NCBI GenBank assembly: GCA_964356315.1
Contig: CAYHHA010000005.1
Span: 1 to 64,000 of the forward strand
DNA: 64,000 nt
Direction: 5' to 3'
Source: CAYGFH01 sp964356315
GTDB taxonomy: Bacteria; Patescibacteriota; Microgenomatia; UBA10105; UBA927
Part shown: piece by piece, positions 26,005 through 34,328 of the stretch
Numbering within the stretch: position 1 is the stretch's first letter
How the letters are laid out: every line of letters starts with the position of its first letter
Notes under the pieces: model-generated
Databases searched by the model: none
Told to the model about the DNA's origin: nothing
What the model saw: only the letters and a program-made list of their open reading frames with translations
Position numbers and translations under genes: made by a program

Positions 26005-26649
26005 TTATGATCGTTTTTTCAAAAGAATCGATGCTCCTGCAAGTCCAATACCTGCAAATGGCAACAGCATCATCATGTCTGTGTATCCCGCAACAGGAAG
26101 CTTTGTGATGACAACGTCACCATTTTTCAAACAGACTTGGGCTGTGTCACTGTCAAATCGGTTCAATGCACGTACTTCCGCTGTATTTACGACACAGAAG
26201 AGTGATTTCCCAGCAGGGAAGGCATCTACTTCGACGACTTTGGCTACGAGATCAACGGTTCGAGTCTCACCTGCGGTCAAGTTATCCATAGCAAATTGCA
26301 AGGTTCGGGTGTCTTTGTTATAGGTTCCTGGTCCGGATATGAATTCCATATACGGGGGAAGGATATCTTTGACGGTTGCCTGAAACGTTTGGCCAGATCC
26401 GTTTTTTACTTCGAGTCGATACGTTACCTGGTTTCCAGGGATAAATGTCGCATCGGTTGTCGTAAGATTCTCAACATAGGTCTCAGTTATAGGATTAAAT
26501 ACCTTTTTGTTTATGGTGAGATCTGAAGGAACACACGTTACTGTTCCGCCATATTGTGTAGTACAGGTATCGGCGTATGCGACAGGTGCAAAAGCCAAAA
26601 AAGTTGTGGCGATTCCTGCTATCGCGAACATGATGTTGTTTTGTTTCAT
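26005..26649 (-). CDS. DUF11-domain surface protein with LPVAG sorting signal
   Basis: A 214-residue secreted protein: signal peptide (1-26, ending PVAYA), one DUF11-type conserved repeat domain (about 45-180: FIPGNQVTYRLEVKNGSGQ is the family entry strand), and a C-terminal sorting signal made of LPVAG, a hydrophobic helix and the basic tail KKRS. Such a signal is cut by a sortase and the protein is attached to the cell surface or polymerised as in pili. A sortase gene lies 750 bp upstream on the same strand. The promoter is of textbook quality (26684-26712). The leader is about 30 nt. Confidence 0.85.
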   Translation of the reverse strand: MKQNNIMFAIAGIATTFLAFAPVAYADTCTTQYGGTVTCVPSDLTINKKVFNPITETYVENLTTTDATFIPGNQVTYRLEVKNGSGQTFQATVKDILPPYMEFISGPGTYNKDTRTLQFAMDNLTAGETRTVDLVAKVVEVDAFPAGKSLFCVVNTAEVRALNRFDSDTAQVCLKNGDVVITKLPVAGYTDMMMLLPFAGIGLAGASILLKKRS

Positions 26650-26683
26650 AAGATCCTTTCAGATATTGACTGATATAGAAAGT

Positions 26684-26712
26684 ACTATAGCATAAGACAA
26701 TCCCTTTGTCAA
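26684..26712 (-). promoter_or_regulatory. Strong promoter of the DUF11 gene
   Basis: In reverse: TTGACA (26707-26712), 17-nt spacer, TATAGT (26684-26689). Same -35 and spacing as the sortase promoter at 28257-28285 and the tubulin-operon promoter at 14087-14115. Confidence 0.85.
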
Positions 26713-27069
26713 GTATTATGGGACGTTAATCAATCTGAGGAGTATCGGAGGTGTGTTGTGTATGCAAAGATCGTTCTCATTTTCATGTCCGGATATAGTG
26801 TCTAGCGGTGTGATATATCGTACATTTCACTGTTGCCATGCGACAAAGCTCATTTTTTGAGGCTAAATCTTTAGCATTCACGCTAAAGTTACATGGGAAG
26901 GGACTATGAATATAATATTACAGGATAAATTTTGTTCGCTCTACAGTGGGGGTGGGTAGTCTCTGGTGTGGTAAGTTTAGTAGAATAGTTTTTTCGAAGG
27001 TACTTCTTTTTATTGTTTGCCTTGACCGTTTTCTTTGTCCTATTCATGAGACCTATAATATAGAAGGGA

Positions 27070-27396
27070 CTATCTGCTATCTGCTATCTGCTATCTGCCA
27101 TCTGCCATCTGCTATCTGCTATCTGCTATCTGCTATCAGTTCGAAGCCTCTAACCTCTAACCTCTAAGCTACTTCCAGTCATCTAATCTACTTCCAGTCA
27201 TCTAAGCTACTTCCAGTCATCTAATCTACTTCCAGTCATCTAAGCTACTTCCAGTCATCTAAGCTACTAAGCTCACTAATCTCTAGCTACTAAGCTCACT
27301 AATCTCTAAGCTACTAAGCCTTCAATTCCCCCTTACTACGTACTACATACCCCTTACTACAAATATCGAAGCTACTAATCTCTAAGCCGCTAAGCT
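27070..27396. repeat. Cluster of short tandem repeats
   Basis: CTATCTG / CCATCTG units (27070-27139), then AACCTCT units, then five or six CTACTTCCAGTCATCTAAG-type units (about 27170-27260), then CTACTAAGCTCACTAATC units. It fills the spacer between the sortase stop and the DUF11 promoter. The rest of 26713-27069 holds no supportable gene. Confidence 0.8.
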
Positions 27397-27397
27397 A

Positions 27398-28234
27398 CTA
27401 AATGGCTTTCCCATTTTCTTCTATCAAATCTCCAAAAATGAGGAGCCTCTGGGTCGTATCTCCAGGGGGCCAGCAGGTCTGCAAGATCAGATTCCTCTTT
27501 CCGGCATAGGGGATCAGGTACGAGACGTTTTTCGGTGATACGACCTTTTTACTCGTGATTTTATAGGTATAGCGCTTGTTTTTGTACATAAGCACGATCA
27601 CGTCGTCTTTTTCCAGATTTTTCACGAGATAAAACACCGCGTTTAAATCTTTGACAAACCAGTCGTAGTTCGTAGAGTGAGAAAACAGATAGACCGTGCC
27701 GTCTTGATCAGGGTAAAACGAGGTATTGGCATGGGCGACTCCAGCCTCAAGCGCGGAGGTATATCCGTTTTTCGATGAGGGATCCACACCAGGAATTACT
27801 TCTGCGTTCACGCCTATTTTTGGTATCACGAGGCTAAAGCTTGTGTTCACCGGTTCTATAACGTCTCCAGAAGGCGTTTTGAGTGGTGCAAAGACCACGG
27901 GCACCGCCTTGGGTAAAGGTTTATCACTTTCTACTGCGTTAATTTGTCGATTTGTTAATTGGTTAAGTTGTTGGTACGCGTAGCTTGTTTCCATGCGAAG
28001 TTTAGGGATCATGGGTCCAGTTATGCCCCCAATGCCAATGGCGAATAGCATCATGCCAAGAAACGTCCGTGCGTCAAAGGTATAGGTTGCTGACAGTCGC
28101 TCGAGAAGCGTTTTAGCACCAGGAGGATCCATCCGATAAAACCCATGAACAGTACAGGACGCAGGGTCGCCATCAATGACATAGGCGCACAAGGGGATAT
28201 TGCAGTGCTGATAGTGTATATTCCATGTGTTCAT
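27398..28234 (-). CDS. Sortase family transpeptidase
   Basis: A 278-residue membrane-anchored sortase. An N-terminal cytoplasmic part (1-54, four Cys among the first 27 residues) precedes one membrane helix (about 57-78) and the sortase beta barrel (about 132-278). Catalytic residues are His186 (FSHST), Cys254 (LQTCWPPG) and Arg263 (TTQR). It cleaves LPxxG-type signals and joins the protein to an amine acceptor; the LPVAG protein 26005-26649 is the evident substrate. Residues about 88-101 (QQLNQLTNRQINAV) are encoded by TTTGTTAATTGGTTAAG satellite words, in the linker between membrane helix and barrel. The promoter is at 28257-28285. Confidence 0.92.
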   Translation of the reverse strand: MNTWNIHYQHCNIPLCAYVIDGDPASCTVHGFYRMDPPGAKTLLERLSATYTFDARTFLGMMLFAIGIGGITGPMIPKLRMETSYAYQQLNQLTNRQINAVESDKPLPKAVPVVFAPLKTPSGDVIEPVNTSFSLVIPKIGVNAEVIPGVDPSSKNGYTSALEAGVAHANTSFYPDQDGTVYLFSHSTNYDWFVKDLNAVFYLVKNLEKDDVIVLMYKNKRYTYKITSKKVVSPKNVSYLIPYAGKRNLILQTCWPPGDTTQRLLIFGDLIEENGKAI

Positions 28235-28256
28235 AGGTGTCCCGAAGGATTCCGAA

Positions 28257-28285
28257 ATTATACACTATAGGACACGTTTTGTCAA
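28257..28285 (-). promoter_or_regulatory. Strong promoter of the sortase gene
   Basis: In reverse: TTGACA (28280-28285), 17-nt spacer, TATAAT (28257-28262), 22 nt before the ATG. Both boxes are perfect. Confidence 0.88.
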
Positions 28286-28440
28286 GATTTCATGGGAAAA
28301 ATAGAAGCGATTGCGCAGGATGTAGCTACCGAGAAACGGTGCATGTATAGATATAGTAGAAATCACTGGGTCCGTCTTTATGGGTCAGGTGGTCAATATA
28401 TATCATCGTGGGTAAAGAGAGTGGTGATGCGTTTGGTTCG

Positions 28441-28845
28441 TTATAGTTCAGGTTTTTCGATCGGTGCTTGGGTATCTGCTTTTCCAGATCCCTGCCAAAC
28501 GAGTTCTATATTTTTCGTGATTGCTTGTTTACTCAGCTTGATCGCCGCATCATATTGGCCCTGCTTAATCAGTTCTTCTACATTTGTTTGGGCCGATCGG
28601 GTGATATTTTCTTCGTATTCGCGCATATAGGGGATGACAATTGGGGCAAATTCTGTGGCTAGATCATCCAACTTTGGTATGGCACGGTAGAGCTCTTCCA
28701 TATTCATGCCAGGCACAAGCTCCTTGAGTGCGATGGTAGAAAGTTGTTGTGCGCGGGATTCGGTGATAACGCCGTCTTCTAGCAGTTGCTTGATGAGCTC
28801 AACAATTTTCAGTTCAATATCTTCTCTGACTTCACTAGGATCCAT
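28441..28845 (-). CDS. Hypothetical helical protein
   Basis: A 134-residue acidic, almost wholly helical protein (ELKIVELIKQLLEDGVITE onward) with no membrane segment and no recognised family. Regular Leu/Ile spacing suggests a helical bundle. It is transcribed in the same direction as the sortase but about 200 bp away and with the sortase promoter between, so it is not clearly in that operon. Confidence 0.65.
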   Translation of the reverse strand: MDPSEVREDIELKIVELIKQLLEDGVITESRAQQLSTIALKELVPGMNMEELYRAIPKLDDLATEFAPIVIPYMREYEENITRSAQTNVEELIKQGQYDAAIKLSKQAITKNIELVWQGSGKADTQAPIEKPEL

Positions 28846-28944
28846 AGATCTAGTATTGCGTATTTCCTGGAGAGTAGCAAGATGATGGATTGATAACTAT
28901 AGGCTTTTGCTGTATGATAGTCTAATTCAATTAGATGATCAATT

Positions 28945-29154
28945 ATGAAAAGTGTAGTGCCACAGTATCAGCGCCCCAGCTACAAAGGGCGAAAAGTTCC
29001 ACGTGCGACAAGAAAAGCGATGGGATGTCTAGACTTGACTTCAGCGCATGGTCCCAATCGTTCCTCATTCGAATTGGATCTATGTTCATGGAGCCCATCA
29101 GTCTTTTTAGAGCCACAGGTATGTGATGCGAGAAAGAGGGTTAGAAATGATTGA
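28945..29154 (+). CDS. Small hypothetical protein
   Basis: A 69-residue frame, basic at the N-terminus (RPSYKGRKVPRATRKAMG). TATGAT lies about 30 nt upstream. The stop overlaps the next gene's ATG in ATGATTGA, the same 8-nt overlap seen at 9120-9127. Function unknown; kept mainly because of this coupling. Confidence 0.35.
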   Translation: MKSVVPQYQRPSYKGRKVPRATRKAMGCLDLTSAHGPNRSSFELDLCSWSPSVFLEPQVCDARKRVRND

Positions 29155-29713
29155 AAACCCTTCAGAGGTCTGGAAACCATATGAATTGTACAATACAGTC
29201 CGAATTCTTCCTGAGTCATCGGTAGAAATCAAGTGGCTTCTTGGTAAGCTTGGACACACTATTTCATACGTTCAGCCAGGGGTACTGGGCGAACCTATAG
29301 ATTCGCTTAAACAGGCATGCTACGAAATTCACACCGATCCATGGAAGCATGAGAAAGTTCCCCAAATTTTCATCGTTATGCCTGTTATGGGCAAAGGCCC
29401 AGTGATAAAGGGTCCGCCAGATGATCAAGATATCACTAAATATTCCCCAGAAGTAGGAATAATCGGAACTGAAATGAAAATGAAGTATAATCAAATTTCG
29501 TCTGTCTATCAAAGCATCCATCTAGTAAAAAAACAAATATTCTCCGCCGAAACAGTACATCTTCAAATGCGAGATGGGCGTTTTCTCTTACACCAACAAA
29601 ATCTTGATACGGTTCCAGCAGTTCTTTGCATAGTATTTGTAGGAAGTGGACTTGTATGTACTGTCGAGGGTAATCCATATACAGTAGTCGCGGGAATAAA
29701 TATATACGCATAA
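29147..29713 (+). CDS. Hypothetical protein
   Basis: A 188-residue protein from the ATG at 29147, preferred over 29123 because AGAGGG lies 6 nt upstream and the start overlaps the previous stop. It is a soluble beta-alpha protein with the hydrophobic C-terminal stretch VPAVLCIVFVGSGLVCTVEG. No family is recognised. Confidence 0.6.
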   Translation: MIENPSEVWKPYELYNTVRILPESSVEIKWLLGKLGHTISYVQPGVLGEPIDSLKQACYEIHTDPWKHEKVPQIFIVMPVMGKGPVIKGPPDDQDITKYSPEVGIIGTEMKMKYNQISSVYQSIHLVKKQIFSAETVHLQMRDGRFLLHQQNLDTVPAVLCIVFVGSGLVCTVEGNPYTVVAGINIYA

Positions 29714-29839
29714 AACGAGTCGGCATTTCTTTAGGATGCCTATGGATTCAGCAGAGTATTGCAGGTCGTGGCATTTGCTCATGTAGAGACACGGGCGAAT
29801 CAAAGATATCTGTGTGGGGTGGTATTCTATTACCTTATG

Positions 29840-30550
29840 CTACTTATTTACAAACAATAGCTCATCTCGAATCTTCTGGGCAGTTGAAGCCAGTGGAAAT
29901 CGAAACAGATCTCCTATGTATGGAAGCGTTCTGTTTACGATAACCGTATGTGGCTCATCGAAGAAATACAATTCAATCGATACGTCATCGCCAGATTGGC
30001 GTATCCGCATTTCCAACTCCTCTTCTTCATCAAGATAGGTAGACCAATAGAGTGAATTGTCCTCAGAAGGTTCCAAAGCAAAAAGTGCGGTCGATTCATC
30101 AGATTCACCTTCGCTTTCAGGGTCATAATCAACCACGACTTGGGCTCGTTCAGGAAGAATTTCAACGACATATTGTGGGGCATTTTGTATTTTTTTCCGG
30201 AGATACTCTGGCCATCTCTCATTTACCTCATCTGTTTCGATTCTATCAATCAAATTGAGTATCGCAGTAAACGGGTCTATAACTATGTTTGTTAGGCTAT
30301 CTTGATTTCCAAAGAGTAGAGGAACAGATCCGAATTGCGTGTCTACAGTTACCTCAGTTTCGCCTGAAATAGGATGCTCAGTGAGTTCAAAATACGTTTC
30401 ATCCTTGAGCATGCCAGAGTATGTTATTTGTTCTGAGTCGCTCTCTACATATAACGCTGGACTCGACGTCCCTCCAAATCTATCAGGTTGCACTGGGAGG
30501 GGGAATGTCCCCATCCCACTATAATCAGGTAAGTCTTCTTGAGTAGCCAT
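29840..30550 (-). CDS. Hypothetical acidic protein
   Basis: About 236 residues from the ATG at 30550, chosen because TACAAT (30563-30568 in reverse) lies 12 nt upstream; the longer frame to 30667 would run through that promoter. It is strongly acidic (DYDPESEGESDES, DEEEELEMR) with beta-strand-rich segments and no signal peptide. The function is unknown. The scaffold gap begins 130 bp upstream of the start. Confidence 0.6.
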   Translation of the reverse strand: MATQEDLPDYSGMGTFPLPVQPDRFGGTSSPALYVESDSEQITYSGMLKDETYFELTEHPISGETEVTVDTQFGSVPLLFGNQDSLTNIVIDPFTAILNLIDRIETDEVNERWPEYLRKKIQNAPQYVVEILPERAQVVVDYDPESEGESDESTALFALEPSEDNSLYWSTYLDEEEELEMRIRQSGDDVSIELYFFDEPHTVIVNRTLPYIGDLFRFPLASTAQKIRDELLFVNK

Positions 30551-30680
30551 AGAATACCGCAAATTGTACGATCTCACGGCGCGAAACGCAAGGGGTCTTG
30601 CCTGCAACGAATCAATATTTATGTCAGTTTTCATTGATAGGATCTTCATGATAGAAGAACAATTCACTGATATTACTCTC

Positions 30681-30780
30681 NNNNNNNNNNNNNNNNNNNN
30701 NNNNNNNNNNNNNNNNNNNNNNNNNNNNNNNNNNNNNNNNNNNNNNNNNNNNNNNNNNNNNNNNNNNNNNNNNNNNNNNN
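30681..30780. other. Scaffold gap (100 N)
   Basis: Exactly 100 unknown bases, directly abutting a 15-bp tandem repeat. The repeat is the likely cause of the assembly break; the true length is unknown. Confidence 0.95.
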
Positions 30781-30945
30781 CACCACAGTACTCTCCACCA
30801 CAGTACTCTCCACCACAGTACTCTCCACCACAGTACTCTCCACCACAGTAATCTCCTCCGCAGTAATCTCCATCACAGTAATCTCCTCCGCAGTAATCTC
30901 CTCCGCAGTAATCTCCTCCGCAGTAATCTCCATCACAGTAATCTC
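30781..30945. repeat. 15-bp minisatellite at the gap edge
   Basis: Eleven head-to-tail units of the type CACCACAGTACTCTC: four identical, then variants with A for C at position 11 and CTCCG/CATCA/CACCA starts, then a degenerate twelfth. The array probably continues into the gap. There are no spacers, so it is not a CRISPR. Confidence 0.9.
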
Positions 30946-30996
30946 CACCAACAATTCTCTATGGTTGGAGCCATCCCACACTGTTTATAAATACAT

Positions 30997-31030
30997 TTTG
31001 TAAATCCGTGCAATTGCACAGATTTACAAA
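30997..31030. repeat. 34-bp palindrome upstream of the PaaX/Cas2-like gene
   Basis: TTTGTAAATC-C-GTGCAATTGCAC-A-GATTTACAAA: 33-34 of 34 positions are self-complementary apart from the C/A pair. A near-identical copy lies just downstream of the gene (31814-31847). It is a candidate operator or element end. Confidence 0.75.
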
Positions 31031-31088
31031 CGAAATATTTAGCGATATAACTGTAGGTAGGGAAAGTTTCTGCACTACCATTTTGACT

Positions 31089-31673
31089 ATGGGCAGACAT
31101 AAAACCAGCAAAAAACTGGTGAAAGAACATATCGGTAGGGACGAACTATTAGGCCTTCTGAAATCGGGGATCGGGCTCACTATGATGCTCGCTTTTCCAA
31201 ATTCTCAAAAGATATTTAAGCCTCTTTTGTCAGGCCAAAATACGTGGAATGAGTATTATCCATCCTCAATTCATCGGCATACGATGAAATTATGGAGAAA
31301 AGGATTAGTAGACGTCAGAGAATCGAGTGATGGCTATACGGTAGTAATCACAGAAAAAGGTCGTCGCGATACACTTCAATATGATCTGGAAGCAATGACA
31401 GTTGAAACTCCGACAGAATGGGATGGGCGTTGGCGCATGATTTTTTTTGATATCCCCACGACGCATAAAGCCCGGAATCATTTTAGAGAAAAACTTCTGT
31501 ATATGGGATTTTTTTGCATGCAAAAAAGCGTCTACGTGTATCCCTATCCGTGTGAAAAGCAAATAAAATTTTTGCGGGAGGTGTACGAGATGCCACATAG
31601 TGTGAAGTATGCAGTCGTAGAATCGCTGGAAAATGATGAAGATCTGCGTCGGTACTTTCATGTGCGACGCTGA
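31089..31673 (+). CDS. PaaX-like regulator with Cas2-like C-terminal domain
   Basis: About 194 residues from the ATG at 31089; the longer frame begins inside the palindrome. The N-terminal half is a winged-helix-like DNA-binding domain (IHRHTMKLWRKGLVDVRES...GYTVVITEKGRR). The C-terminal half has the ferredoxin-like Cas2/PaaX-C pattern: WRMIFFDIPTTHKARNHFRE, then LLYMGFFCMQKSVYVYPYPC. Proteins of this architecture are transcriptional regulators; there are no cas genes or CRISPR arrays in the window. The 34-bp palindromes on both sides may be its operators (inference), which would imply autoregulation. Confidence 0.75.
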   Translation: MGRHKTSKKLVKEHIGRDELLGLLKSGIGLTMMLAFPNSQKIFKPLLSGQNTWNEYYPSSIHRHTMKLWRKGLVDVRESSDGYTVVITEKGRRDTLQYDLEAMTVETPTEWDGRWRMIFFDIPTTHKARNHFREKLLYMGFFCMQKSVYVYPYPCEKQIKFLREVYEMPHSVKYAVVESLENDEDLRRYFHVRR

Positions 31674-31813
31674 GATCGAGCGACGTTGTAAATAATTCTC
31701 TCCCTCATGTATACGTGAGACTATACGAGTGACGAGGCGTATGATCTCGAGAGGTATTAGATAAAATCGCCTTTATCCGTATCCCTCCACTCCGTACTCA
31801 GGTAAAAATAGAA

Positions 31814-31847
31814 TTTGTAAATCTGTGCAATTGCATGGATTTACAAA
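31814..31847. repeat. 34-bp palindrome downstream of the PaaX/Cas2-like gene
   Basis: TTTGTAAATC-T-GTGCAATTGCA-TG-GATTTACAAA, differing from the copy at 30997-31030 at only three positions. It lies about 140 nt after the stop. Confidence 0.75.
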
Positions 31848-32289
31848 TTATATTCTGTTATTGATTGGGAGATGATTGGGTGACGAGATGGGAGCAAGTG
31901 GGAGAGGGGGTGGATGCGGGTGTGATCTTCTGGTGTTTCAGATGAATCAAAATAGCGAATGAACTACTGGGGGAAGGATAGTCCAGGATAGCGGAAGTTG
32001 CTATAGGCGGGAGTATAAGAAGGGGTTAGTGAATGAGAAAATGCGTGGGAGATGGATTGTTCTGCCAAGCGTCAATTTTTAAAGAGGTCATGCATATCTT
32101 AATGTGTACCGTTTTACGGTAGCAGTAGTATTTCTTATGTATGTAAATAAATGACACCATGCTCTTGTATTCTGTTTGCATATGTCCCGCGCCATAGACC
32201 CATCTCTTGTTGCTGTGAAAGAGTGGGTATCCGGCATGATATGATCGGATCGGTTTGCACGTTGTCTGTACTTTTGGCATCATACGGGT
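31848..32289. other. Gene-free region
   Basis: G-rich on the plus strand up to about 32060 (GGGAGAGGGGGTGGATGCGG), then AT-rich. I see no supportable gene, terminator or RNA. Confidence 0.4.
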
Positions 32290-32904
32290 ATGAGTGAAAA
32301 TGAATTTATATTTAATGAACAAGCGGAATCACTGGTGTTAGGTGACTATCGTTGCACAGTAGATGAAGATAAGATTTATGTGGTGAATGTTAGTAGACCG
32401 GGGAATGAAGAAGCGATCTCTGATCGGGCTGAAGCTGAATATGATGGAGCCTTCCCTGCGAGTGATATGTTGAAAGGGAAATTTGGGGGTAATTTGAAGG
32501 TGTTGGAGATCGGTCCCGGATTAAGTGTTTTTGGTCCGAAAGCTGTCGTGTATCAGGTTGTATCTGATTATGTGATCTGTGATCCTGTTAACTATCATAC
32601 GATCGGGACGTTGCTTAGCGAAGTCCAACAATATTTTAAGTTGTCTCCTGGGGCTAGAAAACATTTGCGTGAATTACAGACGAGCGTCAATATATACACA
32701 AATCCGAAGTTGATTACTCATGTGCCATATATGTTTGAACAAGCGCTACGCTCAGGAAAACTTGGGAATGGATATGACGTCATACTTAATTTTAACGCTA
32801 CTGCAATGTATTATTCTCGTACGCCAGAAGAAGATATTCGTGCATTGCTACGACTGCAACCTCGGCCAGGAACTGAGGAATTATACGGGTATCATACGTT
32901 TTAA
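32290..32904 (+). CDS. SAM-dependent methyltransferase-like protein
   Basis: A 204-residue protein with a class I methyltransferase motif I, LKVLEIGPGLSVFG (glycine-rich loop), an acidic residue after the second strand (VICDPVNYHTIG) and a motif-IV-like strand NGYDVILNFNAT. No target-recognition domain is visible. A related layout is found in the gene two places downstream (34329-35177). The substrate is unknown. Confidence 0.6.
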   Translation: MSENEFIFNEQAESLVLGDYRCTVDEDKIYVVNVSRPGNEEAISDRAEAEYDGAFPASDMLKGKFGGNLKVLEIGPGLSVFGPKAVVYQVVSDYVICDPVNYHTIGTLLSEVQQYFKLSPGARKHLRELQTSVNIYTNPKLITHVPYMFEQALRSGKLGNGYDVILNFNATAMYYSRTPEEDIRALLRLQPRPGTEELYGYHTF

Positions 32905-32945
32905 ACACTGGCGGGCAACGTCTAAGTTTGTTACGATACGATTCT

Positions 32946-34241
32946 ATGGATACTACATCTTCCGCTTTGCCGTACGAAAAAACAGTCTTTGCCAATGGCA
33001 CACGCGTAATTCTGATCCCGATGGAAGGCGTCAACAGTGTCGCCACCTCTGTTATGGTCGGGGTAGGGAGTAGATACGAGACCCCAGAGATCAATGGTGT
33101 TTCTCATTTTCTAGAGCACATGGTGTTTAAAGGCACGGAAAAATATCCAACTACCGATGATGTAAGCACGATAGAGCGCGCAGGTGGGCTCCAAAACGCC
33201 TATACCGATATTGATATTACAAATTATCATAACAAAGTCTTAGGCGAGGATTGGGAATTGGCGCTAGATATAAATAAAGAACTCGCGCTCTACCCACGGC
33301 TCGAACAGCAGTATATAGATAAAGAACGTGATGTGATTTTAGAGGAAATGAAGCGCTACGACGATGAGCCATCGGCAAAAGTAGGAGAGGCGTTTCATAG
33401 CATGATGTATCCAGATTCCAAGCTCGGAATGCGGATTATCGGCGAAGTAGATAGTTTAAAAAACTCCGACGCCTCAACGCTCCGACAGTATCACAGCGCA
33501 TGGTATAAACCAGAAAAAATGGTGGTCGTGATAGCAGGGAAAATTAGCGACAAGGAGCACGTGAAAAGCAAGGCAGAGGAATGGTTCGGAGCGCTGAAAG
33601 CAGAAAAAACTCCTGCACTGGAAAAAGTGGCAAACGATGCTCAGGATGGTCCGAAGGTTGTGGTTGTGACAAAACCCGATGCACAACAGGCACATATAAA
33701 TCTTGGCATCCGTGCATTTGCCCGTGGCAGTGAGGACAGATTTGCATGGGGCTTGTTTAATCTCATCATGGGAGTGTCATTTACCTCTCGATTGTTTAAA
33801 GAAGTCAGGGAAAAGCGCGGGTTGTGCTATCACGTCCGAAGCTCGTCTGACGCATGGACAGATGTAGGATATTGGTCTATCTATGCGGGCGTTGCGACCA
33901 ATAAAGTCGAAGAGGCCATACAAGCGATATTGCACGAGGTTTCCCTCGCTGTAGCAAAAGGAGTGACGGAGGAAGAATTGAACGTTGCCAAAAAACGGTT
34001 AAAAACTATGTTGGCATTCAAAAGCGAGGACCCAGAATTTTTAGGTGAATTTTACGGCAGACAAGAGGTGTTTAACGAGCCCGTTTTGACTCTTAACGAC
34101 TATGAAAAGAAAATAGAAGTCATAAAAATAGACGATATAAACAGTCTAGTGAAAAAATACTGTATACAAAAAAACCTCAATTTGGCGGTGGTATGGAACA
34201 AGCCAATAGATGAGAATCTCAAGCAACTTCTCACGCTATAA
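32946..34241 (+). CDS. M16 family zinc peptidase
   Basis: A 431-residue insulinase/processing-peptidase-type enzyme. The inverted zinc motif HFLEH (about residues 54-58) is followed by VFKGTEKYP and AGGLQNAYTD, and the distal Glu lies in ERDVILEEM. Two M16 half-domains are present, the second inactive as in the family, with the R/Y pair of the C-terminal domain in FTSRLFKEVREKRGLCYHV. It degrades peptides in the cytoplasm or processes exported proteins. The ATG at 32946 is preferred over TTG at 32928 because a TACGAT box lies between. Confidence 0.92.
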   Translation: MDTTSSALPYEKTVFANGTRVILIPMEGVNSVATSVMVGVGSRYETPEINGVSHFLEHMVFKGTEKYPTTDDVSTIERAGGLQNAYTDIDITNYHNKVLGEDWELALDINKELALYPRLEQQYIDKERDVILEEMKRYDDEPSAKVGEAFHSMMYPDSKLGMRIIGEVDSLKNSDASTLRQYHSAWYKPEKMVVVIAGKISDKEHVKSKAEEWFGALKAEKTPALEKVANDAQDGPKVVVVTKPDAQQAHINLGIRAFARGSEDRFAWGLFNLIMGVSFTSRLFKEVREKRGLCYHVRSSSDAWTDVGYWSIYAGVATNKVEEAIQAILHEVSLAVAKGVTEEELNVAKKRLKTMLAFKSEDPEFLGEFYGRQEVFNEPVLTLNDYEKKIEVIKIDDINSLVKKYCIQKNLNLAVVWNKPIDENLKQLLTL

Positions 34242-34328
34242 TACGGACCATCGAAGTACGTGAAAATCCCTGTCTAGCACAGCGCACTTTGCAGTATCCT
34301 GAATTCAACTATATAATGAGCCGATTAT

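Noticed and set aside
27070..27396. CRISPR array
   Set aside because: Repeat units are 7-19 bp, change type along the cluster and have no unique spacers.
30781..30945. CRISPR array
   Set aside because: The 15-bp units are directly adjacent with no spacers, and no cas operon is present; the Cas2-like protein nearby has a PaaX-type DNA-binding half.
32026..32322. 98-codon minus-strand frame
   Set aside because: Overlaps the start of the methyltransferase-like gene, and its composition (many H, K, Y, I) is typical of AT-rich non-coding DNA.
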